This document shows, one piece after another, positions 24,110 to 34,906 of a stretch of 64,000 nt of DNA. The position numbers and the translations under genes were made by a program. Numbering within the stretch: position 1 is the stretch's first letter; the number at the start of each line of letters is the position of its first letter. The notes under the pieces were generated by a model, which worked only from the letters and a program-made list of their open reading frames with translations, was not told where the DNA came from and ran no database searches. Where the stretch lies: positions 19,840,856 through 19,904,855 of the forward strand of contig NC_058194.1 of the NCBI RefSeq assembly GCF_907165205.1. Direction: 5' to 3'. The stretch comes from Coccinella septempunctata (taxonomy: Eukaryota > Arthropoda > Insecta > Coleoptera > Coccinellidae).

Positions 24110-25313
24110 CTTCATTAACTTTTATTTTAGCAGTCGGTTAGCCATGGAAATTTGACACATTTCACTCTGTATAGTACGAAAATGTTGGGTTATGAAGCTT
24201 GTCAAAACATTTTTGGGTTTTAAATCAACGCTATGGTGCCCGTTCTACGTAAAAGTTTCTGTTATTACGTATTTTATCACAATGTCGAATCTCTTCGGAA
24301 AATATGTGACGAACATAATTGAAATTTATACAAACTGATTGAAGGCATACCAAATCCAGTTATTTGCATGGAAAATACAAGAGATCAGTATAATATCATA
24401 ATATGCACTAGCTTGAGGAGAGTTAATGTTCGTTATCTTCTTGGGCTGAAGTTTGAATACGTTACATCAGTTGTAGATTTCAAAAATATTAACCCTAATA
24501 TGAAATGCATATGATGCAGTGGTTGGGAATGGGTATCTCCCGAAGGAATTAACAGATAATTACAAGAATGTTAAATTCTTCAACAAAAATCATCTTGCAT
24601 CAATATAAGTAAAAGGAATTGAAGGAAGTTTCAAGTTAAGATGAACAAAAATTTCACATGAATAAACAAGTAACAGGGCAACTTGCGCGTATTTGTGGCT
24701 ATTCATCTTAATACATTGATTTAGTAATAATAATGAGGTATTTATTAGTACCTTAAGACATTTACATTGTATAGGACAAGTCAAATGAAAAATAGAAAAA
24801 TCCATTTTAGGGATCTTATTCTCCGATGACATTTATCGAAAATCCTGTAGTAAACTTTTCGCATTAATTCACTCATAACATAAAATTCTCAAATGCCACC
24901 ACTTTTTTGGGTCTCCCAATAGAAGGAAATTCTTTGTCGTCCTCTTCATTCACAATCTTTCTGATTGTGGAAATATCCAGCTGAAATATAAGTCGTTTAG
25001 ATTCAGATGAAACATTATATAAATTCTCTTACATTGAATATGTTCGCTACCGTCTGACGTATTGTGGATTTTAGAATATCAGGGTATAACTATTTGAATG
25101 AGCGGACCTGAATTCTAAATAGCACTTCCTGAAACCCTGTCTCTTTTTTCAATCACTTTCGGCATTTTTGTAATAAAAATTGATATTAGTTGTGGCAACG
25201 GCGTTATGACATTAACGACATTTCATGAGTGCCAACCTAACTTCGTTCTAGTTACAAAAACTTGAGAAAATTATTTCATGGCCAACCGACTGCTAAAATA
25301 AATTTGAATGTAG
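24110..25313 (-). mobile_element. Tc1/mariner-type element, copy A
   Basis: The ends are inverted copies over about 44 bp: AGTCGGTTAGCCATGGAAAT (24133-24152) on the left corresponds to the reverse complement of ATTTCATGGCCAACCGACT (25273-25291) on the right. TA dinucleotides flank both ends (24108-24109, 25314-25315), as for Tc1/mariner insertions. A second copy lies at 50875-52002. Internally, on the minus strand, is a remnant of a transposase N-terminus; the catalytic part is missing, so the element is non-autonomous. Confidence 0.7.
24873..25165 (-). pseudogene. Transposase DNA-binding domain remnant with an intron (copy A)
   Basis: The frame begins ATG at 25163-25165 (MPKVIEKRDRVSGSAI then a stop). 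After a frame change, KSTIRQTVANIFN ends at a GTAAGAG donor (exon edge 25033). A 52-bp gap (24981-25032) ends in TTTCAG, and the next segment LDISTIRKIVNEEDD...IGRPKKVVAFENF runs to TGA at 24873-24875. Joining across the GT-AG gap gives a continuous helix-turn-helix-like segment and a GRPKK motif, which in Tc1/mariner transposases (GRP(R/K)) links the two DNA-binding helices. Copy B keeps the same splice signals. Domain assignment is inference from pattern; the lesions show this copy is dead. Confidence 0.5.
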
Positions 25314-25554
25314 TATAATTGCCTATTCACCATAGAGAAAGCTTCTTGATGTTTCAAAAATGATTGTCCATTTCCAAATATTATGGAATATTTTCATTTC
25401 TGTTTCCATTGTAGAGAAAAAAGTATTCGAATTCGAAATATTAATTAAAAGTTTAAATTTGTATATCTCAAACACGACTGAATTTAATGGAAAAAATAAG
25501 GTATCACACACATCATCTTCTCTATTCAAAATATAGAAGTCGGGGTTGTAGCAC

Positions 25555-25685
25555 TAACGGCCGGTTTCATAATCAAACCTAAAGTCGCTTTAATTTTAAA
25601 GCTTCCTTTAACCCTACTAAAAATGACAGTAAAGGAAACTTTAAGCTTAAAGTGACTTTAAATTTCATTATGAAACTGGACGTAA
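25555..25685. mobile_element. 131-bp foldback MITE, copy 1
   Basis: The whole element is a near-perfect hairpin: CCGGTTTCATAATCAAACCT (25561-25580) at the left is the inverse of the right end, with arms built of CTTTAA/TTAAAG runs. A second 131-bp copy lies at 58925-59055. There is no coding capacity. The ends read TAACGG...CGTAA. Confidence 0.7.
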
Positions 25686-26344
25686 GGGTTGAAGTGCTAC
25701 GGTTCTGAATTTGATCTTAGAAGTTTTCCCTCTGCAATCAAAAATGGACGTGTCCGAGAGCTTTTATATAATTCGGTTCTGCCGGACTACAGAGCCGCTG
25801 TCTCGTTTTCTAAGGCCCACTGTGTACATTTTCTCCAATTATATCGAGGTGGTGCCCCATGCGAAGCTTGAAGGGGAGTATATATTGTATACCAATCTAG
25901 AGATTTCTGAAAGTTTTCATCGAATTCCCTATCGTCCCTCAGTAGAACTCCATCAGTAAATCGAATCTTCCAGTTTCTCTTAGGCACACACAATTCCATT
26001 TCGTTTCATGAAGTTGGGAGATATACTACAATAATTTATATTGGGTGGTGATGAAACAGACGTAAGAAATGGATTAAATTCCATAATCTAACAAATATTT
26101 ATTCGTTACAACAATAAAAATAGTTCTCATTAAAACTATTGAACAATTGTAATTGTTTTATTATTTCAAGTCGATAAGGAATTGTTTTATATTTTCACAA
26201 ACGAAATATACATTGATATACCTACAGCATGAAATATATTGATGGGCTTTTAAGGGAGTTCTTCATCATTTCTTGATAATGGCCATTCAAGATCTTTTAA
26301 TTTACAGAGTTTTAATGAAAAGGTAATGAACAAATTCAAGGATT

Positions 26345-26945
26345 GATGCCTTGTCAGAAAATAGGGTGGGTCTTTTTTATTTTTTTGAACAGCTCTTGGT
26401 CAAAGCGTCCCCTAAAGATGGCAACAGGAAAGCAATTTTAAATTTTTTTCAGAAACAGAAAACCCTGAAAAACTGAGCAAACATTCTTCACTAGATGAAT
26501 TTTTTTGCTGTTCCAGAAGGCATAGAAAAAGCCACCCCTAAAATTTATTCTCCTTATTCATTTTATATCAATGAAAAATTTATATTTGATAACTTGATTC
26601 AGTTTCAACAAATAAGTTCTCTCGTGATTTTTTGCTAGTAGTGGAGGTTTTTGAGAAGGAAACAATTTATCAACAGGTACGTAGCATAATTTCTATTGGC
26701 TAGAATTATCTTGAAAATTTATCTAGTAAGTGAATATCATGGTGACACCACCAACTTTTTTTGGTCAGTCTTCTGGTTTCTAAGAAAATACATTAATTCT
26801 TCAATTGACTTTAAGGTGTCATCTTAAGGGGGTTGTATATAAGAAGGTTGTGCTTGAAATGAATTATATAAAGGACTCACACTATTTTTGACAAGGAATC
26901 ACCGCTCAAATTCCTTCACAACTATCCATTTTCACCCTATATATC
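26345..26945 (-). repeat. Dispersed CAGGGTG-family repeat (minus orientation)
   Basis: It shares GACAAGGAATCACC and CACCCTATATA-like blocks with 32690-32965 and inverse blocks with 20713-21290. Copies are strongly diverged. No coding frame of interest. Confidence 0.4.
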
Positions 26946-27902
26946 TGTGGACCTATGGATTCCATTTTCAGTGAAGTTTTGATGACATATAATTCCATAC
27001 CTGAATCTAGCCATTCGTACAGAAATAATATGAGTCTGTTCCAAATGTTGGGAGAGAAAATTCGATTTGACTGCACAAACAAATAAGAAAACTTGTATGG
27101 AGATGAAGTTGAACGTAGTGCTTGTTCCCCCTATATACCTCATGCATATTCAAATGAATGCTCGGGATAGAATATGTGCGAACTAAGTTTTTAAAACCCC
27201 TCAATTATCTGTTGAACAAAATGGATAGAGCGAGCGCCCAGCCTCTTGCTTGCATCCAGTTAGGTAATTAACTTGAGGTATAAATTGGGGTACCCGCTTT
27301 ATGGTCATGTTTCAGGATCTAGCTGCGTCGCAATTTCACGAAAAATTCAGGGAAGTACAAATATGGAGGCGCGATTTCAACATATTTTACTTTCCATTAG
27401 CTTTGAGTATTAAACTCCTGTGAAGATAAAGAGATTAATACCAGTACAAACCTCTTCTTTTTTAATTGTCTTTTGTTCGACAGTGGAATAAACTTTATGT
27501 TTCGAATCTCCTTTCTGTTTTGGGTATTACAATATACCTTAACCATCAGAGTATCTTCGATCATACAAGTAGTTTGTTCAATTTTGGGTTATACATTCTC
27601 ATTCTGTTACAGCTATAAAAAATAGCTCATTTTCCTTTGAATGCCGGAAAATCCAGGTATTACATTTTCGTTGGACCACACTGTATAATATGAGTGAAAC
27701 CTCAGTATTAATGAATCTATTACTATAAGCTCTTGTATAAAATGTTTTAGGGTTAGGTAAGTAATCGATCAAAAACGTAGGGAAAATTAATAATGTATTT
27801 GGTTCGATATTTTCATCCATGACATAAATAAATAAAAAGAAATATCGGGAATGTGGACCTTTATTTCTGCCAAAGCTACAAAATATAATTAATAAGTTCA
27901 CC

Positions 27903-28736
27903 ATGGAAATGGAGAACCAAATGTGTCTGTCATTCCTTGACCTTACTATCATCAATGAAAATAATAGACTGTTGTCTAAGTGGTACTATAAGCCAGCAAA
28001 CTCCAATCGCTTACTGAACTATCATAGTAACCACAGTGTACCCCAAAAAACAAATGTAGCCTATAATTTAGTAAAAAAATCCTTAACCCTTAGCGACTCC
28101 AGTTTCCATGCCGAAAATTTGAGAGTGGTTAAAAAAATCCTAATAGACAATAATTATCCAATATACTTCATTAATAAGATCATAAAAAGAGTTGTTGAAC
28201 ATTTAACTAGTGCGGTGAATAATCCTGATGTTGGGTTGGACCTTGAGATGAGTAGTAAGAGATATTTTAAATTTCCATTTATACCAGACCTCTCTTATAA
28301 GATAAAAAAGATTTTCAATGAATATAATTGTCTGTGTGCGTTTTATAACTTGAATACAACAAAAAAATTTTTCACTCGTCTCAAAGATCCGACCCCCTCA
28401 GAATTGCAAACAGAGGTAGTATATAAGATCCCCTGCCTGGACTGTGAAAAATGTTACATAGGACAGACCAAACAGTATGTGAAGGAAAGAATAAAACAAC
28501 ATCAAACAGATCTAAAAAGTGCACGCAACATAGACAAGACAGCCCTTACTAACCATGCATTAAATGAGAAACATCAATTTGATTTTAATAATATCACAGT
28601 TCTCGACAGAGAAAAGTTTACTTGCAAACGTAATATTAGTGAGATGCTTTACATAAAAATGAACAACTCTGTAAACTTTAGGGTGGATGTTAAGGACCTT
28701 AGTTTAGTGTATGACTTTTTACTAGATATAACATGA
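27903..28736 (+). CDS. Penelope-like element protein, C-terminal part (RT thumb plus GIY-YIG)
   Basis: An uninterrupted 277-codon frame. Residues 1-20 (MENQMCLSFLDLTI) match the end of the PLE reverse transcriptase (the ...FLDL motif). Residues about 35-100 (YHSNHSVPQKTNVAYNLV...) are the conserved linker after RT. Residues about 175-230 are the GIY-YIG domain: VVYKIPCLDCEKCYIGQT with the CLDC pair, VKERIKQH with the Arg, and LTNHALNEKHQFDF with the His pair. The GIY element reads KCY, so the first strand is altered while YIG is kept. No stop or frameshift interrupts it, so the insertion is young or its reading frame has been lucky. The RT palm is missing; the protein could not copy itself. 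Confidence 0.8.
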   Translation: MEMENQMCLSFLDLTIINENNRLLSKWYYKPANSNRLLNYHSNHSVPQKTNVAYNLVKKSLTLSDSSFHAENLRVVKKILIDNNYPIYFINKIIKRVVEHLTSAVNNPDVGLDLEMSSKRYFKFPFIPDLSYKIKKIFNEYNCLCAFYNLNTTKKFFTRLKDPTPSELQTEVVYKIPCLDCEKCYIGQTKQYVKERIKQHQTDLKSARNIDKTALTNHALNEKHQFDFNNITVLDREKFTCKRNISEMLYIKMNNSVNFRVDVKDLSLVYDFLLDIT

Positions 28737-29099
28737 CAGGATGATGTAGGTGAAGTAGTGGAATGTAATTTTGTTGAATATAATTTTTAATATAGTATTT
28801 CAGAAGAATAATTAAGCCCATGAATGTTCTTCTCTTTTTTCTTTTGTTTAGTTCTGTGTAGTCTACTGACGGCTCAGTGGTTTTGTCCACTGCGCAGTAT
28901 TTTTGTAAGTTTGTGAGGTTATGGTTTTATAATTTAACAGCTTTGATGTGCACGTGCGATTTTTGATATTATATTGCTTTAATTTGGCTAGATGTTCCTT
29001 TGTGTAGTATTCTTCGACTGCATTTAACATAGCAGAATATTGGTAATGCCTACATTATTTCCTTGACGATCATGTACCTGAAACTCAATTAATTTTACA

Positions 29100-29139
29100 G
29101 CCTTGAAAAAGAGGATATACAGGTCCTCGAAACGTCGGC
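29100..29139 (+). ncRNA. Hammerhead-ribozyme-like motif (second PLE)
   Basis: Stem I GCC (29100-29102) pairs with GGC (29137-29139). The core-like stretch TTGAAAA (29103-29109) departs from CUGANGA at two positions. Stem II GAGGA (29111-29115) pairs with TCCTC (29124-29128) around an 8-nt loop. GAAA (29129-29132) and a GTC triplet (29134-29136) follow. The architecture equals that at 12028-12066, but the two core changes predict loss of cleavage. Confidence 0.5.
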
Positions 29140-29249
29140 AACTATTTTGTAGCTTTGGCAGAAATAAAGGTCCACATTCCCGATATTTCTTTTTATTTAT
29201 TAATAATGTAGTTCTTAAGGTATCTCATCCTAGGCAACATTTATATCAT

Positions 29250-30004
29250 CTCGAATACTGCTAGACTCTGTGAGGATGTGGTAAACATAGTAATCTTCTT
29301 CTTAAAATGTCACAGACGTTATATGTTAAACGTGAAAGATCGCGGGATCTATAGGATGCTAAGGGAACATATATCGACCTGATTGTCTTCAGAATACTTG
29401 CTATATGTTGCATGATCTTGTTGGAAAACTGGAATGGACAGCGTCCAGTTTCTTAGGCATGGCGGTTATGTTGCTTCTAAGATATATCAACCAGAATCTG
29501 GATTCATCACTAAAGATAATCTCATTCCATTCAAGGACCAAGTTCAGCCGTTCTCTGCACCAAGCCAGTCGATCACTTCGGTTCCTTTGAATGAGAGGTA
29601 GAACAAACTGTGGACGTTATGACCAGGACCATATGTGCAGATATTTCTTTGATGGTGAGGCGGGGAATCAAGAAGGGAGATCATCTCATCTCTGATATTG
29701 AATCTGATCATTGAGCCCCTGCTAGTAGAGTTTTTCAAGCTTGAGGGGCATTCTTTTGACTCGTCCTGTACTTCTTGGTCTTCGTGACGGTAAATAAATC
29801 CAATACCGTATATAGACTTCTGTGCGCCCTCATGGCTATTCCTGTAAAGGACAAACGACTCAAACGAACCTCGCGTAGGCCCACTATTGCTGTTGAAAAT
29901 TTTGTCATCTTCTCACTCAATACATGAGAAATGAATTGAAGCAGCTCTTCGCAACACAAAAAATTCTCTGTGGATATGGTTGAAAGCTGATCAAATGTTA
30001 TCAT
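29250..30004 (-). pseudogene. Tc1-like transposase relic
   Basis: Minus-strand fragments in several frames follow the order of a Tc1-type DDE transposase. An N-terminal region (ITFDQLSTISTENFL..., 30004 leftward) comes first, then TIKEISAHM and a DWLGAENG segment. EWNEIIFSDESRFW (about 29490-29530) holds the first catalytic Asp, and FQQDHATYS (about 29400-29425) corresponds to the FQQDNA(R/P)PH block with the second Asp. A final YRSRDLS.LTYNVCDIL (about 29290-29340) is in the place of SPDLSPIE. The distance between the two Asp blocks is much shorter than normal, so a central deletion as well as several frameshifts has occurred. The third acid cannot be confirmed. Confidence 0.65.
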
Positions 30005-30162
30005 AGCTTAAACCACTGGTTCTTAACCGGTGGTCCGCGGACCACTGTTGGTCCCTGGAAGCACCCGAAGTGGTCCGCGAAGCCATCCGACAGGACAAAT
30101 GGTTGAACCACACTGAAGAGCACTTATTGATAATAATTATTTTATATTAGTTTTTTAGAAAA

Positions 30163-30360
30163 ATGCCACCAAAACGTAAATATGACGGGTATTATATTGA
30201 ACTGGGTTTCTTGAATAGAAAAAATGGGGAGACTAGACCCCAATACTCTCTCTTTTCATCGACATATTTATGCGAGCAGGGGTTTTCGATTCTACTGGTA
30301 ATTAAAAACAAGCATCGAAATCGGTTGGATGCCAGTGCCGACATGCCAGTTTGGCATTAA
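30163..30360 (+). pseudogene. hAT (ZBED-like) transposase: N-terminus joined to C-terminus
   Basis: A 65-codon frame with ATG at 30163-30165. Residues 1-27, MPPKRKYDGYYIELGF and GETRPQ, match the start of BED-finger hAT transposases and ZBED5-like proteins (KRKY...YI..GF). Residues 28-65, LFSSTYLCEQGFSILLVIKN and KHRNRL, match their C-terminal dimerisation domain ((F/T)TYLCE.GFS.L..IK.K.RNRL). The BED zinc cysteines, the catalytic RNase H-like core and its insertion are all gone, yet the two ends are joined in frame. It cannot be a transposase; whether the small protein is made is unknown. Confidence 0.7.
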
Positions 30361-30447
30361 GTACCTAGCACTGAACCAAGGATTCATAAATTGGTGAAGA
30401 GTATGCAGTGAAAAAAATCGCATTGAAATAATAAAGCTTCTGGTAAA

Positions 30448-31179
30448 ACTTCGATTTATACCCCACCTCAAATTTTAATGATTATTTTTTTATGGATAGA
30501 ATTTTTTATAAGGAATCGAATGGTACTAGTCCCAATCTGCGAAAACTTCTAGTTCGGCAGTTATAATTTTTTGAAATTTTTGTAAAGTGCTTTTTCTCGA
30601 ATTCGACAAAGTGCCTACTTCAGATTTTTTTGCCGATTTTTTCCTGGATGCAAGAGAAGATACAGAATCTATTCGAACAACTATCAATCCCGGCAAACTT
30701 TCAATTTGAGAGGAACGATTTTTCGAAAATTTCATCAAAATACGTGCTATATCATTATATTATCATGAAAAATTATATTTTCACTTTTCGTCCTTTAAAC
30801 TTAAATTTAAATCGCCAAAAATGATACTTTCATGTATGAAATTATTTTTTCACTGTCCTAACCCAACCTAACCTAACCTCAAATTAATTCAGTTCAATTT
30901 TTAGCCAAAATTGATGAAATATTCACATTTCTTCCAATGAATAACCTCAAAATCCCAATTGGTTGCGTTCTGTTGAGAAAAACATTCGAATTAATCGAGA
31001 ATTACAGTGAACAAACATTCAAATGTCATAATTGAGTGCATTTAACGAACATTTCAAAAAATCATAGCTAATGAACTATAAATTTCCGCATATTGAGATT
31101 ACTACAATTCGATTCTTCATGAAAAATTCTATCTATAAAAAATAATGATCAAAATCTTAGGTGGGGCATAAATCGAAGT
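30448..31179. mobile_element. Foldback MITE nested in the hAT element
   Basis: 30448-30520 and 31108-31179 are inverted copies of about 73 bp (left begins ACTTCGATTTATACCCCACC) with roughly 85% identity. The interior is AT-rich and non-coding. A short telomere-like run lies inside at 30857-30879. Confidence 0.65.
30857..30879. repeat. Short (CCTAA)n telomere-like run
   Basis: CCTAACCCAACCTAACCTAA begins here. The unit CCTAA equals the common insect telomere repeat TTAGG on the other strand. Only about four units occur, so chance or a filler at a repair junction are both possible. Confidence 0.4.
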
Positions 31180-31439
31180 CGAGCCCGTTCATTCGAATTT
31201 ATAACTACAACAACCTTGTTTATTCATTTACAAAAATTGACATTTACGTACTTAATATTACCTCGGAACAGTTGGTGGTCCGTGACAAGACAACAATTTT
31301 GTCAAATGGTCCCTGATCACTAAAAGGTTAAGAACCACTTTAAACAAATACACCAAACCTGCCACTGCGACCAAGCTGTCTATTGTAGCTTGTAGCACAC
31401 AGGCAAACTCGTAGAGCTAGATCTGTCCCTTCAGTCCCT

Positions 31440-32356
31440 TCCTTCTCAAAAAGTATATGATGTCGGAGGGGTGTCATTCTTGTGTTCCTCTAGGACCATC
31501 TTCGGAAAGCCAAATACTCCAAGTCTGACCCTGTCTGCCGCTGGGCAGTTACAGAGTATGTGCTCAATCGTTTCGTCCTCCTCTAAGCAGAGTATGCAGA
31601 GCGGGTCATTGACGATGCTGAGTTTTTTAAGACGGGTCTACAATATCCTGTGACAACCGCCATGATAGATCTCAGATTGGTTCTAGAAAATCCTAGCCAA
31701 CGACTGGTGTATGGGCTGGGAGGCACTGAAATATCTGTGCGAGTGACGCAGTCCAAGACGGTTGCTCCAGTACTCCAGGACCTTTTGCCTTATCCAGCTG
31801 TTGTTCCGTTCCCTGACTAAGGAATTTGAAATTCCTATACTTGCTTCCGGGCCAATAAGCACTGATTTTGCGCCTTCTCTGGCTAGAGCATCCGATACTT
31901 CGTTGCCTCTGAAGCCAGATTGTCCAGGTACCCAAATAAGTTGTTTGTTAGTCAGAGTCTGTTCAAACTTCCCAATTTGGAGAGCTCAGAACTGCATTCA
32001 AATACTTATGCCAAGTTGCATTTGGCTGCTGCGAAAGATTTAATCGCAGCTTGACTATCCGTTAGGATTTTTATTGACCTACCCGCCCAACCCAAGTTAA
32101 GGAAATGTTTGGCGCATAGACCAATGTCTAAGATTTCCGCCTGAAATGCTGTCTCCGACTTCTTCAGACTAGCATTGAGTTCAGTCAGCGGTCTACGACC
32201 GTAGACACCGGCTCCAGGACCATCAGTAAACCAGCAAGGTCCTTGTAGATAGAATTCCTTGTGACGGAGCCATTCGTCTCTGCTTGGAATCAGAGAACTG
32301 AAGGTTCCATCCGTGCTGGTTCTTGTGATTATCTGATCAGTTCTCATGCCAATCAC
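31440..32356 (-). pseudogene. Jockey-type RNase H plus C-terminal zinc-knuckle relic
   Basis: The frame 32356-32006 gives an RNase H: WFTDGPGAGVYG (first Asp), TAFQAEILDIGLCA (Glu), SIKILTDSQAAIKSF (second Asp). It then breaks near 32000 and continues in other frames with LASEVSDALAREGAKS, and further with NDPLCILCLEEDETIEHILC and NCPAADRVRLG (about 31530-31620), the C-x2-C...H-x4-C segment found at the C-terminus of Jockey-clade proteins. Frame changes and stops make it non-functional. No reverse transcriptase is seen on its 5' side (beyond 32360). It is a different, better-preserved copy from the relic at 1-430. Confidence 0.8.
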
Positions 32357-32689
32357 CTCGTCTGCTTACACATTGTAAATAAATATTATTAGCGAAGGAA
32401 TTCCCAGAAAGGCTGCAGCATATATACACAAACTGTGTCCCTCATTAGTACAGTGCCGTGTAACACATCTCAACCGGAGGATGGTGTCTTTAAGCGAGAA
32501 AGTATGCCCGCCATGAGATATTTCAATCCTCATCACGAGGCAGCACCTGCCTAACCAAAACTGAACCAAGCCTCACTTACTCTGTAGAATCCTACCCATC
32601 CATGACTCCCAAACAATACCACGTAACCTGTAGTCACGAAAGCACTATACTTCGAGAGCCTGCACTCTGCAGTATGGTATAAGAGATCC

Positions 32690-32965
32690 CACAAATCTTC
32701 TTAAAAACCAGAAAACTGATAAAAATGAAATTGACCACCACCAACATTTTTTTTCATTGCCTTGTCGCCTCTATAGATTGTCTGCCTCTGTTCAATTTCA
32801 TTTCTGCCAGTTTTTATGTTTCTGAGAAAAAATTGGAATTCGCTTTCCAATCTTTAAGGAGGGGCAGGACCAAAAAAATAACATAAAAGACCTCACTATT
32901 TATTGACAAGGAATCACCCCTGAAATGTTTTTCCAACTATTCATCCACACCCTGTCTATCCATAG
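32690..32965. repeat. Dispersed CAGGGTG-family repeat fragment
   Basis: It contains TGACAAGGAATCACC and ends CACACCCTGTCTATC (about 32949). Related to 26345-26945 and weakly to 36225-36420. No coding content. Confidence 0.4.
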
Positions 32966-32969
32966 AAGT

Positions 32970-33730
32970 TCTTTCGAATAAATTCTTTAATACCAGGCGT
33001 AGGTACTGGTTTCTATGTTATTCAACATATTATAGATTCGAATTCTTCAAGCCTCATCCAACCAACAACCCCAGTTCATAGGCTGACTCAAATTCACCAC
33101 CTTCTCGAAAGTATTTCCACAAAATCCCTTCCCGATTCAACTGCCACGACATCCAGGCACGAGGTAATGAAAATCGAATTTGGCGAATATACTACGCTTT
33201 GACGATTTTCGGATTTCAGCTTGATGTGCCCCATCAACCCTTCTGAACAGAAAAACGTGATGGAAATCAGCCGTAAATTTCCCCGGGTATTGAGCCGTTT
33301 GCATATCTTGTGACGACGGAGATCGGAGTCATTTCTTTAAGGCATCCCACAAGAAATGTGGGGGAATGATTGCTGTATTGTCTCCATTGATCCTCGAAAT
33401 GGGGGTATAATCCTTAACTCGGTAGACCGTGTGATATCAATTTCACATGCGGAAATGATGTTGTTTTTCATAATAATTTTACATTCGATATAAGAATTGG
33501 AACATGAGTGAATCTCAGCATCAATGTCGTTTTTGTTCTTATACTCATTTACTGTAGAGACGGTCCAAGGGGTGCCGTGCATCAGGGCCATACTAGACTC
33601 TTTCTAATTGAATTCTTGGATTTTCGAACGAAAAATGGATGTAATTGACAAAAATTCATTAAGCAGTTTACGTTACATTCATTGGCGTTAAATTCATTCA
33701 CGTTATTTCAATATTTATCGTTATACATAT
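32970..33730. other. Unassigned DNA
   Basis: No recognisable gene. An 84-codon minus-strand frame (33337-33591) has no family features. Composition is less AT-rich than its neighbours. Confidence 0.35.
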
Positions 33731-34499
33731 AGTGTTTCAATTTGAAAATGTACCACCCCTAATATCTCGGCCCCCATGCAATGGCTTGAGACACAAGATA
33801 AAATCCATTGATTTCTCAACTCTCAAATGAAATAGCTGACTTGGGCTGGTGTATAGATTTGAAAAATGAGAATTTGTGATTATATTGTTGAAATTCGGTA
33901 AGGAAATTAAATGATAAACCACTATTACAGCGAAAGTAAATATATTGCAAATCAAATATAAAAAAAAACTAAACAAAACAAGGGAACTTTTATTTCTTTC
34001 ATTCATATTTCTTTGTGGAAATAACATAAATAATAATATCCTGCGAAAAATCGGCATATTTCCTGCTGCCAATGCGCCGCTTGTATCTATACGGCATTGT
34101 TCCAAGTCACCCTATGAAAAAACAAAATAAATGAATGAGATCCGTGTTGACGTTTGATTCGTAAACAACCTTGTTTCATGACATATCTAATATCCCAATA
34201 TTCCACGTATTCAGAAAAAAAATTACAAATGCAGAAAGTGAAACACATGTACAGGATACTAGAAACTATAAGGGCCATAAAAAAACGCGCTTTTACCCTC
34301 CTGAATTCGTTAATTTTTCCTGTCAATTCAAACGCTCTGGTCACGGCAAACTCAACAGGAATTAATTGTTAACCTAACCGAAAAGACGCTACACAATCTT
34401 ATAAGTTTGTCCCTTCACTCATAAATGTTAAGAAACAAAGAAATCTACAAGGGGGGTAATTGTCCCAAGTTACAGGACTGTCCCAAGTCACCCGAATCT

Positions 34500-34905
34500 A
34501 CCGGTATCCAAAAACAAGTAAACTTAAGTTCGAAGACGGACATTTCATACGGTTAGTCCAATCAATTTGTATCAAACCTGTGAGCGTGATGACAGCAACC
34601 CCTAAAATGTTAAATGCGAAGAGGGGTTGAGTGAGAGCTTGGATTAAAGGTAATTCGATTGCCTCTTCAAACATACCATACACATTCTTGTTAGTACTCA
34701 CGAAATATAAAAATGAAGGGTTACGAAAGCAAGAGTTGCAATGAAACATGAAAATAATAACAAATATTTTACAATAAAGAATCTCAAATAATTGTTGTCC
34801 ATTATTTTGTATACCAAAATAACCCATTTTCAAATTCTGCCCTTGCGTTTTGGAAAACTTCAATTTGAATTTTTCGAAGCTGTGCGTATTCATTCTCCTA
34901 CAGGG
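34500..34905 (-). repeat. Repeat family with CAGGGTGTTCCAC end, partial copy (minus)
   Basis: It shares with 34907-35735 and 36430-36775 the blocks coding-like for ..TLFIFW..., GGGGTTGCTGTCATCACG-like and ACAAATTGATTGG. The 131-codon frame in it is part of the repeat and has no recognised domain. A further minus fragment (TGTACCACCCCTAATATCTC, 33750 onward) lies at 33737-33850. Confidence 0.5.
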
Positions 34906-34906
34906 T

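Larger units (their letters stand above)
27827..29201 (+). mobile_element. Penelope-like element with 59-bp perfect inverted ends
   Basis: 27827-27885 and 29143-29201 are exact inverted copies over 59 bp. Between them lies an intact 277-codon PLE frame and, just before the right arm, a hammerhead-like motif (29100-29139). In the coding orientation the right arm is the 3' terminal repeat and the left arm is a piece of the same repeat in inverted position, an arrangement known for 5'-truncated PLE insertions. ATTAATAATGTA occurs both at 27786-27797 and at 29199-29210, a possible trace of target duplication, although the left one sits 29 bp outside the arm. Confidence 0.8.
30014..31339 (+). mobile_element. 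hAT-family deletion derivative with nested foldback insert
   Basis: The ends are inverted: TGGTTCTTAACC at the left (30017-30028) and GGTTAAGAACCA at the right. CAG(T/G)GGTTCT-type termini with 8-bp duplications are typical of hAT; flanks 30006-30013 and 31338-31345 agree at 6 of 8 bases. Inside is a short transposase remnant (30163-30360). Most of the right two-thirds is a second element (30448-31179). Confidence 0.6.

Noticed and set aside
27599..27955. 118-codon minus-strand frame across the PLE left arm
   Set aside because: Runs through the inverted arm and into antisense of the PLE frame; a shadow.
31762..32043. 93-codon plus-strand frame
   Set aside because: Antisense of the Jockey RNase H relic.
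34498..34893. 131-codon minus-strand frame
   Set aside because: Part of a repeat family whose other copies (35302-35601, 36446-36706) are frame-broken; no domain recognised.
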